NCBI RefSeq assembly: GCF_028369135.1
Contig: NZ_JAPWHW010000001.1
Span: forward strand, 1 to 64,000
DNA length: 64,000 bases
Source of the DNA: Roseovarius sp. ZX-A-9
Lineage (GTDB): Bacteria > Pseudomonadota > Alphaproteobacteria > Rhodobacterales > Rhodobacteraceae
Direction: 5' to 3'
Shown here one piece after another: positions 50,321 through 58,224 of this stretch (positions are counted from its first letter, which is position 1; the number at the start of each line of letters is the position of its first letter). The notes beneath the pieces were generated by a model that saw nothing but the letters and a program-made list of their open reading frames with translations, was not told the DNA's origin and did not search any database. Position numbers and translations under genes: made by a program.

Positions 50321-50701
50321 CTATCTGTCGCCGAATTTTTCGGAAATTACGTCGCGGTATTCCTTTTCGGAAAAGCGCAGGATGATCGCGTAGTAGCCCA
50401 CGACCACCACGATCATCACCAAGAGGCTGAGGATCGAGAAGGAATAGTCAAAACGCGCCGTGATCAGCTCGGCCGCTTCGGCGGCTTCCGTGTAGCCAAG
50501 CTGGTTCCACTTCTCGACCATCGTGGCATTCTGCCCGAGGCTCTCCCAAGTGGGGTTATCCGGAACATTCGAGGTGTGTGCGCTACCGGCCAGCCCCAAC
50601 CACAACGGCATGTAGAGCGCGCCAATTGCAAGCGCCAGAAGCACGATAACATCGATCATCTGCCCGAACTTGCTCTGAACGGGAGGGATATAATCTGCCA
50701 T
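50321..50701 (-). CDS. 126-residue two-helix membrane protein in permease operon
   Basis: Protein with two membrane helices (MIDVIVLLALAIGALYMPLWLGLAG and YSFSILSLLVMIVVVVGYYAIILRFSEKEY) separated by a polar loop of about 50 residues (HTSNVPDNPTWESLGQNATMVEKWNQLGYTEAAEAAELI), probably periplasmic. The cytoplasmic tail is EKEYRDVISEKFGDR. Operon position: 14 bases after the 96-residue membrane protein gene, 13 before the 55-residue one. No family recognised. The conserved-looking loop would be the natural place for contact with the permease or a ligand; that is inference. Confidence 0.82.
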   Translation of the reverse strand: MADYIPPVQSKFGQMIDVIVLLALAIGALYMPLWLGLAGSAHTSNVPDNPTWESLGQNATMVEKWNQLGYTEAAEAAELITARFDYSFSILSLLVMIVVVVGYYAIILRFSEKEYRDVISEKFGDR

Positions 50702-50715
50702 TTCCAGATCCTTCC

Positions 50716-51006
50716 TTAACGGTTTTTCTGCGCGCGGGCGATGTCAAGAAACTTGATATCCAGCCCGTACATGAAATCGCGATCTTCGCGGTAATGGCGC
50801 AGCATCGCCATGATGGCCGCCGTGTTGAACAGCAGCAATGTGGCCCCGCCAATCAGCAGCATCGTGCGAGCACCGCTACTTGGTGCCAGCGACCACGTGG
50901 CAATCGCGACAAAAGAAATTGCAATCCATAAGCCGATGACAAAGGCCACGGCGACCGTCACATCTCGCCTGTGCATACTTTCGATTCGTGCCGTTAAGTC
51001 TGCCAT
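50716..51006 (-). CDS. 96-residue two-helix membrane protein, first gene of permease operon
   Basis: Membrane protein with helices VTVAVAFVIGLWIAISFVAIATWSL and ARTMLLIGGATLLLFNTAAIMAMLRH, then a cytoplasmic-type tail DRDFMYGLDIKFLDIARAQKNR. Start ATG 51006 is preferred over an upstream candidate because GGGGAGGA lies eight bases before it. It leads the four-gene operon ending in the APC permease. A near-perfect palindrome lies about 120 bases upstream. No family recognised. Confidence 0.8.
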   Translation of the reverse strand: MADLTARIESMHRRDVTVAVAFVIGLWIAISFVAIATWSLAPSSGARTMLLIGGATLLLFNTAAIMAMLRHYREDRDFMYGLDIKFLDIARAQKNR

Positions 51007-51372
51007 TAGGTTCCTCCCCGTTGTTAATTTCCGACAAAAATAGCAGCGCAATGCAGGCGCTGCCTGTTCCCAACGTTGTCCACTGGTAAAGTTATTCTCC
51101 CTGCAGGAAACGAAACCTGCGGCGTTTTGTCAAGCTTGACGAAACAAAATAACACCCCATGGACGCATTGCGTGACTTTGTTACGTATGCGAATCGGATT
51201 TGGTCAGCTTGACTGCTCCAATTCTGCGCGGATTCCTTTTGCGATTCCAGCAAGACTTGAAGGTCATGCGCAGTTCGACCCCCACAAGGTATGGGATCAG
51301 GGGTTGCTCATCCCGCAATGAGAGGATGAAACAGCGTGGCTCTCTGTCGACCTGGATCGCCCCCGATATGGG
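51007..51372. other. AT-richer intergenic region upstream of permease operon
   Basis: About 365 bases with no supported gene. It holds the permease operon promoter region and the palindrome at 51124-51145. Weak frames on both strands (for example a minus-strand one at 51181-51384) have no recognisable product; the region to the right leads into a truncated VPLPA-CTERM gene and is probably eroded coding sequence. Confidence 0.5.
51124..51145. promoter_or_regulatory. Near-perfect 22-bp palindrome, candidate operator
   Basis: GTTTTGTCAAG (51124-51134) is followed directly by CTTGACGAAAC (51135-51145), complementary at 10 of 11 positions, with core GTCAAGCTTGAC. On the minus strand it contains TTGACA, a consensus -35 hexamer, upstream of the permease operon. 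A repressor of that operon could act here. Confidence 0.5.
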
Positions 51373-51675
51373 TTGAGTATCCACCGAGCGAGAAGCGTCG
51401 CCAAGCTTGACAGGATGCCCGCCAGGGGCGCCATCTGGTTGCGGTATTATGAGTTCTTCAACAATCCGGGCACAGCACTAGAGAACTTCATTGGCGCCGC
51501 AGAGGGCGAATACCGGATCGAATTTGAAGCCTTCTACCAAGGTCAGAGTGTTGCGATGACCGGGATCAACATCAACTCGGTTACACCAGTGCCGCTCCCG
51601 GCAGGTGGCTTGCTTCTCCTGTCGGCCTTGGGGGGAGTAGCCGCCCTGAGACGTCGGAAGAAACAATCCGCGTAA
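51373..51675 (+). pseudogene. Truncated VPLPA-CTERM protein remnant
   Basis: 100-codon frame whose C-terminus is a clear VPLPA-CTERM sorting signal: VTPVPLPAGGLLLLSALGG, followed by VAALRRRKKQSA, i.e. the Pro-rich motif, hydrophobic helix and basic tail processed by the exosortase system. The preceding part (GTALENFIGAAEGEYRIEFEAFYQGQSVAMTGININ) looks like the end of a beta-rich secreted domain, but there is no signal peptide and the first 25 residues are basic and unlike a mature protein. A protein with this sorting signal must be exported, so the gene has probably lost its 5' part. A strong terminator follows it. Confidence 0.55.
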
Positions 51676-51687
51676 GGCAATACTGCG

Positions 51688-51723
51688 CTCTCACGCTGGA
51701 ACCCAAGCGTTTCAGCGTGAGAG
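51688..51723 (+). terminator. Hairpin after the truncated VPLPA-CTERM gene
   Basis: CTCTCACGCTG at 51688-51698 is the exact complement of CAGCGTGAGAG at 51713-51723, with a 14-nt loop. It starts 12 bases after the stop of the truncated gene. No T-run follows. Confidence 0.6.
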
Positions 51724-51951
51724 AGACGGCCCATTGGCGTTGCTTCGGGCCTTGAGTTTCGTGAAATCCACTAATACCCCCCTACGTCCCGCATTGCCTC
51801 CAATTCGGAAACAATGCGGGAGTCGAGGCGAGCTACACCCAAAGCTGCGAGACGCCCTTGGGAGTCGCTAATAGGATAAACCATAGCAACAAAAAGAAAT
51901 TTTTAATGCACCCAATACCCCGGGTAGGTTATCAGCCGACAGTTCGAGTTC

Positions 51952-52623
51952 GTGTTAAATGTTAAATTGAAACCGGGGAATGTTATAAATCTCATCAAAT
52001 CTTTGCTGTTGGGCTCTGTGCTGACAGCTATGACCGTAGCGGCGCACGCTGCAACCATTTCGGGCGGCTTTGCGGCAAATAACGGCCTAAATGGCAATGC
52101 TTTTGATATCCAAGTCGGGCCGCAGGACATCACCCTGACAGATGTCGATCTGGCTTTTTCCGTCAGCGGGACCGCAGATGTGCAGTTCTGGATCAGACCC
52201 GGCAGCTATGTGGGGACATTGGACAGTTCAACCGGGTGGACTCTAGCTGATTCAATAACGGGACTGGTTTCGCCAGGATGGAACGATCCAGTTGCCTGGG
52301 ATGTTGCAGATCAGGTCTTTTCGGCTGGCCAGACCTATGGCCTGTTTTTCCTCAGAACATCGGGCAATTCATTACTTGGATACCAGAACGGCAGTGGGGC
52401 CATCGGCGATGCATGGGTCTCGAACGCGGATATCTCGATCTTTCAAGGGCAGGGCGTGGGTAGTCCAGGATTTGGGGGAAGTCCGTTCTCGCCCCGTAAT
52501 TTTTCCGGCTCTCTGACCTATGATGTCGCTCCCATGTCAGCGGTGCCAGTTCCGGCTTCTTTGCCGCTGCTTGCAGGCGCGATGGGCCTCTTCGGGCTGT
52601 GGCGGCGTCGCCGCGCGGCGTAA
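51952..52623 (+). CDS. VPLPA-CTERM sorting domain-containing secreted protein
   Basis: 223-residue exported protein: signal peptide-like LIKSLLLGSVLTAMTVAAHA, a beta-rich domain (QDITLTDVDLAFSVSGTADVQFWIRPGSYVGT, resembling the choice-of-anchor type), then VPVPASLPLLAGAMGLFGLW with a basic RRRRAA tail, the VPxPA-CTERM sorting signal. Such proteins are recognised by an exosortase/archaeosortase-like system and often belong to the extracellular matrix. The start is uncertain: GTG 51952 is the first in-frame candidate, without a clear ribosome site, and a TTG at 51967 is possible. Coding region and flanks are AT-richer than the window average. Confidence 0.82.
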   Translation: MLNVKLKPGNVINLIKSLLLGSVLTAMTVAAHAATISGGFAANNGLNGNAFDIQVGPQDITLTDVDLAFSVSGTADVQFWIRPGSYVGTLDSSTGWTLADSITGLVSPGWNDPVAWDVADQVFSAGQTYGLFFLRTSGNSLLGYQNGSGAIGDAWVSNADISIFQGQGVGSPGFGGSPFSPRNFSGSLTYDVAPMSAVPVPASLPLLAGAMGLFGLWRRRRAA

Positions 52624-52662
52624 CTTTGCCCGCAGATTTCTGCGGCAGCACCGAACATGATA

Positions 52663-52695
52663 GAGGGCGGCCCGGAGATCGGGCCGCCCTCTTGC
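52663..52695. terminator. Bidirectional terminator
   Basis: GAGGGCGGCCCG at 52663-52674 pairs perfectly with CGGGCCGCCCTC at 52680-52691 across GAGAT, followed by TTGCATTTG. It lies between the convergent VPLPA-CTERM and creatinase genes. Confidence 0.8.
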
Positions 52696-52753
52696 ATTTG
52701 TCAGCATTGATGTCAGACGCGATGCCCGACAAGGGCCATGCACCCAATAGGGC

Positions 52754-53962
52754 CTAACCAACCACGTTGAAATCCGGGCCGTAGGGATAGCCAGTGATAT
52801 TCTCGTTGCCCTCTTCGGTGATCACCAGAACGTCATGCTCGCGGTAGCCGCCGGCGCCCGGCTGGCCCTCGGGCAGAGTCAGCATCGGCTCCATCGAGAT
52901 GACCATGCCGGGCTCCAGCACGGTGTCGGTATCCTCGCGCAGCTCCAGCCCGGCCTCGCGGCCATAGTAGTGGCTGAGAATGCCGAAGGAATGGCCATAG
53001 CCAAACGTACGGTATTGCAGCAACTGGCGCTCTTCCAAGAACTCGTTGATCTTGTTGGTCACTTCCGCGCAACTGACGCCGGGCTTCAGCAGGCTCATGC
53101 CATATTCGTGAGCGGCCACGTTCGCCTCCCAGATTTTCCGGCTGGCCGCGTCCACTTCGTCGACGAACATCGTGCGCTCCAACGCCACGTAATAGGCCGA
53201 AACCATCGGGAAGGCGTTCAGGCTCAGGATATCGCCATGCTCCAGCTTGCGGCCCGTGACCGGGTTATGCGCCCCGTCGGTGTTGATCCCGGACTGGAAC
53301 CAGACCCAAGTATCGCGATACTCGGCATCGGGGAAAACGCGGGCGATCTCCAGCTCCATCGCGTCGCGCCCGGCCATGGCCACGTCGATCTCGCGGGTGC
53401 CGACCTTGACGGCGTCCTTGATCGCGTAGCCGCCGACATCTGCAATGGCGGTGCATTTGCGGATCAGCGCGATTTCCGCCGGCGACTTGTGCATACGCTG
53501 GCGCATGGTCGCCTCGGCCAGATCGACCGCCTTCGACGGCTTCAGAAACGCGTTCATCTTGCTCTGCTGCACCAGCGTCAGGTGGTCGCCCTCATAGCCG
53601 ATGACCTTGCCCTCGCCCGAAACCGAGCGGACCGCGCGCCAGTAATTGTCACGCTGCCAGTCGGTATAGGTGATGTTGTCGCAGAACGACCGGCGCCAGG
53701 GCTGGCCCGCGTCGATGCCCGCGGAAATCGTCACCGCCTCGTCGGCCGTGACGACCAAACCATAGGGACGCCCGAACGAGCAGTAGAGGAAACCGCTGTA
53801 ATAGGCGATGTTATGCATCGAGGTGAACACGGCAGCATCGACACCTTGCGCCGCCATGATCTTGCGCAGGCCCGCCACCCGCGCTTCGTATTCCGACACT
53901 TCAAAGGCAAGAGGAGCCTTCTCACCATTGTGCAGACGGTACATTTCAGGACGTTCAGTCAT
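52754..53962 (-). CDS. Creatinase (creatine amidinohydrolase)
   Basis: 402-residue enzyme of the M24 pita-bread fold that hydrolyses creatine to sarcosine and urea. It follows Pseudomonas creatinase closely over its whole length, and the catalytic residues fall at the same numbers: His232 in NTDGAHNPV, Glu262 in YVALERTMF and Glu358 in VISMEPM; Arg335 in SHYYGREAGLE is also kept. The start ATG 53962 has a perfect GGAGGG site; an upstream open frame runs antisense through the next gene. Ectoine hydrolase DoeA is the closest alternative, but the three active-site positions favour creatinase. No creatininase, sarcosine oxidase or urease gene lies nearby. Confidence 0.9.
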   Translation of the reverse strand: MTERPEMYRLHNGEKAPLAFEVSEYEARVAGLRKIMAAQGVDAAVFTSMHNIAYYSGFLYCSFGRPYGLVVTADEAVTISAGIDAGQPWRRSFCDNITYTDWQRDNYWRAVRSVSGEGKVIGYEGDHLTLVQQSKMNAFLKPSKAVDLAEATMRQRMHKSPAEIALIRKCTAIADVGGYAIKDAVKVGTREIDVAMAGRDAMELEIARVFPDAEYRDTWVWFQSGINTDGAHNPVTGRKLEHGDILSLNAFPMVSAYYVALERTMFVDEVDAASRKIWEANVAAHEYGMSLLKPGVSCAEVTNKINEFLEERQLLQYRTFGYGHSFGILSHYYGREAGLELREDTDTVLEPGMVISMEPMLTLPEGQPGAGGYREHDVLVITEEGNENITGYPYGPDFNVVG

Positions 53963-54128
53963 ATCGACCCTCCTAATCAAAGAAAGGTCCCGGCGTTCAG
54001 GACAGTTGGGAATGCAGGACCTTCGCCCATCCGGGCGGGCGACGCCATCGCTCTGGCCCTGCCCTTCTCCTTGCCGATTTTTCGGATTCTGGCAAGATAA
54101 AGTTGAGCCTAGGCGAGGAGCCCGAAAC

Positions 54129-55124
54129 ATGACGGCCAAACCCGGTCTGCTGAACCTGATCACCGATGTCCCCGGCCTGCGCGTCGGCAATGCCAGCGAT
54201 GGCACGCTCAAATCCGGGGTCACGGTGCTGGTGGGGGATGCCCCCTTTACCGCGGGGATGCATGTCATGGGCGGCGCGCCCGGCACCCGCGAGACTGATC
54301 TGCTGGCCCCCGACAAGACGGTAAAGCAGGTCGATGCCCTGACGCTGTCGGGCGGGTCGGCCTTTGGCCTCGATGCGGCGTCCGGCGTGATGGATGTGCT
54401 GCACGGCATGGGGCGCGGGTTCCCCGTGGGCGGCGTCCGCGTGCCCATCGTGCCCGGCGCAATCCTGTTCGATCTGCTGAACGGTGGCGACAAGGACTGG
54501 TCCGAAAACCCATACAAGGCCCTTGGCGCTGCGGCCATGCGGGCCGCTGCCCCGCGCTTTGCGCTCGGCACGGCCGGGGCAGGCACGGGCGCCACCACCG
54601 CCAATCTCAAAGGCGGGCTGGGTTCCGCGTCGCTGGTGCTGCCCTCGGGGCATACGGTGGGGGCGCTGGTGGCGGTCAATGCGCTGGGGTCGGCGACCGT
54701 CGGTGACAGCCCCGCCTTTTGGGCCGCCCCTTTCGAGATCGGTGCAGAATTCGGCGGCCAGGGCCCCGCCCGTGATTACCCCGGCACCCAGATCCCGGCC
54801 ACGAAGCTAGGCCAGCACGCCAACACCACCATCGGGATCGTCGCCACCGATGCCACCCTCACCCAAGCGCAATGCACGCGCATGGCCACGGCGGCGCATG
54901 ACGGGTTCGCCCGCGCGCTGGTGCCGTCACACACACCGATGGACGGTGATCTGATCTTTGCCGTCAGCACCGGCGCGCGCCCCTTGGCCGATCCGGTCTA
55001 CGACCCGATGCTGCTCGGGCACAGCGCCTCAACCTGCATGGCACGGGCCATCGCGCGGGCGGTTTACACCGCCACACAAGCGCCGGGCGATCGCCTGCCC
55101 ACATGGCACGAAAAATTTGGCTAA
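54129..55124 (+). CDS. P1 family peptidase (DmpA-like)
   Basis: 331-residue member of peptidase family S58/P1 (L-aminopeptidase D-esterase DmpA and relatives), Ntn-type hydrolases that self-cleave. The N-terminal part LLNLITDVPGLRVGNASDGTLKSGVTVLV and SGGSAFGLDAASGVMDVLHGMGRGF are family hallmarks, and the autocleavage site is in GQHANTTIGIVATDA with the Thr nucleophile. Start ATG 54129 is chosen for the GAGGAG before it. It diverges from creatinase across 166 bases, so the two may respond to the same signal, though no direct link is known. Substrate unknown. Confidence 0.9.
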   Translation: MTAKPGLLNLITDVPGLRVGNASDGTLKSGVTVLVGDAPFTAGMHVMGGAPGTRETDLLAPDKTVKQVDALTLSGGSAFGLDAASGVMDVLHGMGRGFPVGGVRVPIVPGAILFDLLNGGDKDWSENPYKALGAAAMRAAAPRFALGTAGAGTGATTANLKGGLGSASLVLPSGHTVGALVAVNALGSATVGDSPAFWAAPFEIGAEFGGQGPARDYPGTQIPATKLGQHANTTIGIVATDATLTQAQCTRMATAAHDGFARALVPSHTPMDGDLIFAVSTGARPLADPVYDPMLLGHSASTCMARAIARAVYTATQAPGDRLPTWHEKFG

Positions 55125-55141
55125 CGCCTGCCCGCCGCTGG

Positions 55142-55942
55142 TCAGACCCCGGACGGAGAAAGCAGGCTCTCGACCAGATCGCTGGCCGGATCGCGCAGTG
55201 GCTCGATGATATCCAGGTGATGCTTGCCCGGCACCACCACATGCTTCGCACCCCATGCCTCGGCGAGCCACCGCGCCTGATCAAGGAACACCGGCCGCTC
55301 GTTGCCGCCGACCCAGACCGACACCGGTGCATCCGGCGCCGGATGCAAGGCCGGGCTTTCCGCCGCCGCCTCTTCATCGGTCAGGCGAAAATCGGCGTTC
55401 ATCGAGGTGCGCATCAGCGGGCGCAGATCCGCCACCGGCGATATCGGCAGGATATGCGCGATCCGCTCCGCGACCGGTGCCGGCAACATCCCTGTCATGC
55501 CCATGCGCGCCACCAGATGCCCGCCCGCCGAATGCCCGGTCAGCACAATCGGCCCCCGGACCCGGCCCGCCGCCACGCACACCGCCTGCGCGATCTGGCG
55601 GGTAATCTCGCTGATCCGCACTGCGGGGCAAAGGTCATAGGACGGTACCGCCACCGCCCAGCCCCGCGCCACGGCTCCGGCAGCGAAATGCGACCACAGA
55701 TCGCGGTGAAATTTCAGCCAATAGCCGCCATGCACAAAGACACACAGGCCCTTTGGCGTCTCTTCCGGCAAAAACAGATCGAATGCCGCGCGCTCAGACG
55801 CACCATGGGAAATATCCAGCCTGGCGCGCTCTGCTTCGCCCAGTTCGGCGCGGTAGGCGGCAGCAGCGGCGGCCCACCGACCCGGATAGGTCTCGGACCC
55901 CGGAATATAGGGCATGTTGGCGTAAGCATCGTCCAGTTCCAT
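55142..55942 (-). CDS. Alpha/beta hydrolase, formamidase-like
   Basis: 266-residue cytoplasmic hydrolase of the alpha/beta fold with VFVHGGYWLKFHRDLWSHFA (oxyanion loop HGGYW), nucleophile elbow LTGHSAGGHLVARM, an acidic residue after the VSVWVGGNERPVF strand and the catalytic His in PGKHHLDIIEPL. The pattern HGGYW plus GHSAGGHLV is that of arylformamidase (kynurenine formamidase) and related esterases; the physiological substrate is not proved. It ends 17 bases from the convergent P1 peptidase gene and is itself divergent from gabD. Confidence 0.85.
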   Translation of the reverse strand: MELDDAYANMPYIPGSETYPGRWAAAAAAYRAELGEAERARLDISHGASERAAFDLFLPEETPKGLCVFVHGGYWLKFHRDLWSHFAAGAVARGWAVAVPSYDLCPAVRISEITRQIAQAVCVAAGRVRGPIVLTGHSAGGHLVARMGMTGMLPAPVAERIAHILPISPVADLRPLMRTSMNADFRLTDEEAAAESPALHPAPDAPVSVWVGGNERPVFLDQARWLAEAWGAKHVVVPGKHHLDIIEPLRDPASDLVESLLSPSGV

Positions 55943-56049
55943 GGTGAATTACCTCTAACGGAATACTGGACAAGACTAGTCCAAGATGCTTAGCCGGTTC
56001 GAGACAAAAATGGACGCGCTGCGTCTAAATCGAAAAGGATACGCAAGCC

Positions 56050-57519
56050 ATGAGCGACACCGATCTGAAGGCCCTTCTGAAAGACCCCTCCCTGCTGGCC
56101 GAGGCCGCATATGTGAACGGTGAATGGATCACCGGTGATGAGACCTTCGAGGTTTCCAACCCGGCCCGTGGCGACGTGATCGCGAACGTGGCTGATCTCA
56201 GCCGCGCACAGGTCGCAGACGCCATCAAGGGGGCCGAGGCGGCGCAGAAGGAATGGGCGAAATGGACCGGCAAGGAACGCGCGATCGTTCTGCGCAAATG
56301 GTTCGACCTGATGATGGAAAACCAGGACGATCTGGCCACCATCCTGACCGCCGAACAGGGCAAGCCGCTGGCCGAAGCCAAGGGCGAGATTGCCTACGGC
56401 GCGTCCTTCATCGAATTCTTTGGCGAAGAAGCCAAGCGCATCTACGGCGAAACGATTCCCGGCCACCAGCGTGACAAACGCATCACCGTGATCAAGCAGC
56501 CCATCGGTGTTGTTGCCTCGATCACACCGTGGAACTTCCCCAACGCGATGATCACGCGCAAGGCAGCCCCGGCGCTGGCTGCAGGCTGTGCTTTCGTGGG
56601 TCGCCCCGCTGCGGAAACGCCCCTGTCGGCCACAGTCATGGGTGTTCTGGCAGAGCGCGCAGGCATTCCCGCGGGCGTGTTCAACATCGTCACCTCGTCC
56701 AGATCCTCCGAGATCGGCAAGGAATTCTGCGAAAACCCCGCAGTGCGCAAGATCACCTTTACCGGCAGCACCGAAGTCGGTCGCATCCTGTTGCGTCAGG
56801 CCGCCGACCAGGTGATGAAATGCTCGATGGAACTGGGCGGCAACGCTCCCTTCATCGTCTTCGACGACGCCGATCTTGACGCCGCCGTCGAAGGCGCGAT
56901 CATGTGCAAGTTCCGCAACAACGGCCAGACCTGCGTCTGTGCGAACCGGATCTACGTGCAGGCCGGTGTTTACGACGCTTTCGCAGCGAAACTGACCGCT
57001 GCGGTCAAGGCCCTCAAGATCGGTGACGGCCTCGAGGACGGCACCCAGCTTGGCCCGCTGATCAACGCGGACGCGATCACCAAGGTTCAGGAACACGTGG
57101 CCGATGCCACCTCCAAGGGCGCGTCGGTCGTGATGGGCGGAGGAGATCCGATGTCAGGGAGCGGGTACTTCCTGCCGCCAACCATCCTCACCGGCGTCAC
57201 GCAGGACATGATGGTGGCACAGGACGAAACCTTTGGCCCACTGGCACCGCTCTTCAAGTTCGAGAACGAAGATGACGTGATCGCCATGGCCAATGACACG
57301 ATCTTTGGCTTGGCCAGCTATTTCTACGCCAAGGATCTCAGCCGCGTCTACAAGGTGGCCGAGGCGCTGGAATACGGCATCGTCGGCGTGAACACCGGCA
57401 TCATCTCGACCGAAGTTGCCCCGTTCGGCGGCGTCAAACAGTCCGGCCTTGGCCGCGAAGGCAGCCATCACGGGATCGAGGACTTCGTGGAGATGAAGTA
57501 TATCTGCATGTCGGTCTGA
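56050..57519 (+). CDS. gabD: NAD(P)-dependent succinate-semialdehyde dehydrogenase
   Basis: 489-residue aldehyde dehydrogenase matching GabD in length and pattern; oxidises succinate semialdehyde to succinate in GABA and related catabolism. Motifs: ITPWNFPNAMITRKAAPALAAGC, FTGSTEVGRILL, catalytic Glu in MELGGNAPFIVFDDADLD, nucleophile Cys in NNGQTCVCANR, and a C-terminal GIISTEVAPFGGVKQSGLGREG substrate loop. In the cofactor strand the usual Lys is replaced by Arg (FVGRPAAETP). ATG 56050 follows AAAGGAT. A strong terminator follows. Confidence 0.93.
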   Translation: MSDTDLKALLKDPSLLAEAAYVNGEWITGDETFEVSNPARGDVIANVADLSRAQVADAIKGAEAAQKEWAKWTGKERAIVLRKWFDLMMENQDDLATILTAEQGKPLAEAKGEIAYGASFIEFFGEEAKRIYGETIPGHQRDKRITVIKQPIGVVASITPWNFPNAMITRKAAPALAAGCAFVGRPAAETPLSATVMGVLAERAGIPAGVFNIVTSSRSSEIGKEFCENPAVRKITFTGSTEVGRILLRQAADQVMKCSMELGGNAPFIVFDDADLDAAVEGAIMCKFRNNGQTCVCANRIYVQAGVYDAFAAKLTAAVKALKIGDGLEDGTQLGPLINADAITKVQEHVADATSKGASVVMGGGDPMSGSGYFLPPTILTGVTQDMMVAQDETFGPLAPLFKFENEDDVIAMANDTIFGLASYFYAKDLSRVYKVAEALEYGIVGVNTGIISTEVAPFGGVKQSGLGREGSHHGIEDFVEMKYICMSV

Positions 57520-57540
57520 GACTGACTGACCATCAAGACC

Positions 57541-57575
57541 AAAAGGCGCGCCGCATGAAAACGGCGCGCCTTTTT
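57541..57575 (+). terminator. Rho-independent terminator of gabD
   Basis: AAAAGGCGCGCCG at 57541-57553 pairs with CGGCGCGCCTTTT at 57562-57574 around an 8-nt loop, ending in a T-run. It lies 21 bases after the gabD stop. Confidence 0.9.
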
Positions 57576-57579
57576 CCTT

Positions 57580-57593
57580 CTTCTTCGAAGAAG
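57580..57593. repeat. 14-bp palindrome
   Basis: CTTCTTCGAAGAAG is a perfect palindrome just after the gabD terminator. It is similar in composition to the larger palindrome at 57669-57690. Confidence 0.6.
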
Positions 57594-57668
57594 CTACTCA
57601 ATCCTCCGGCAGCGTCAAAGCTCACCCGTCAAAGTGACGCTCCAGAAAATTTGCGAAGTTTCTGTTCC

Positions 57669-57690
57669 CATTTTCTTCGCGAAGAAAATG
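57669..57690. repeat. Perfect 22-bp palindrome
   Basis: CATTTTCTTCG (57669-57679) is followed directly by its exact complement CGAAGAAAATG (57680-57690). It lies between the gabD terminator and the Hsp20 terminator, with no gene start nearby, so it is unlikely to be an operator; it may be a cruciform-forming or REP-like element. Confidence 0.7.
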
Positions 57691-57701
57691 TCGCTTCACA
57701 C

Positions 57702-57728
57702 AAAAAGGCCCGACTACATGCCGGGCCT
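57702..57728 (-). terminator. Rho-independent terminator of the Hsp20 gene
   Basis: Read on the minus strand, AGGCCCG (57728-57722) pairs with CGGGCCT (57712-57706) and a TTTTT run follows. It lies 26 bases beyond the Hsp20 stop codon. Confidence 0.75.
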
Positions 57729-57753
57729 CATCTCGGTCATATGAGGGTGTCGG

Positions 57754-58224
57754 TCAGTTCACGGCTTTCGCGTCAACCACATCCTTGTCCACATTCGCCG
57801 CCGCGCTCTCGATCGCGATGCGGCGTGGCTTCAGCGCCTCGGGCACTTCACGGACCAGATCGATATGCAGCATCCCGTCGGCATGGGTCGCGCCGCTCGC
57901 CCGAACGTGGTCCGCCAGTTGGAAGCGACGCTCGAACGCGCGCGTGGCGATGCCGCGGTGCAGATAGGTACGGGTCGAGTCGTCATCCGCCTTGCGCGCG
58001 GCCACGATCAACGCTCCCTCTCTCACCTCGACCGACAGGTCGGAATCGGCAAAACCCGCGACCGCGATCGAAATTCGATACGCATCGTCAGCGGTTTTCT
58101 CGATATTGTAGGGCGGATAGGTCGACTGGGTCAGGTCACTGGACCGAACGCGGTCCATGATGTCCGCAATTTGGTCAAAGCCGACAGTGGCGCGGTAAAG
58201 TGGAGCCAGATCAAAGTTTCGCAT
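57754..58224 (-). CDS. Hsp20/IbpA family small heat-shock protein
   Basis: 156-residue ATP-independent holdase chaperone. The alpha-crystallin domain runs from about residue 35 to 130: YPPYNIEKTADDAYRISIAVAGFADSDLSVEVREGALIVAARK and a second strand set ending GATHADGMLHIDLVREVPEALKPRRIAI, with FERRFQLADHV between. The N-terminus MRNFDLAPLYRATVGFDQIADIMD is that of bacterial IbpA-type proteins. GGAGGATG precedes ATG 58224. Expected to be heat-inducible; I could not identify a convincing RpoH promoter. Confidence 0.93.
   Translation of the reverse strand: MRNFDLAPLYRATVGFDQIADIMDRVRSSDLTQSTYPPYNIEKTADDAYRISIAVAGFADSDLSVEVREGALIVAARKADDDSTRTYLHRGIATRAFERRFQLADHVRASGATHADGMLHIDLVREVPEALKPRRIAIESAAANVDKDVVDAKAVN

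Noticed and set aside
52754..54679. Creatinase extended upstream to a 641-residue protein
   Set aside because: The extension lies antisense within the P1 peptidase gene, while GGAGGG before ATG 53962 and the exact creatinase numbering fix the start.
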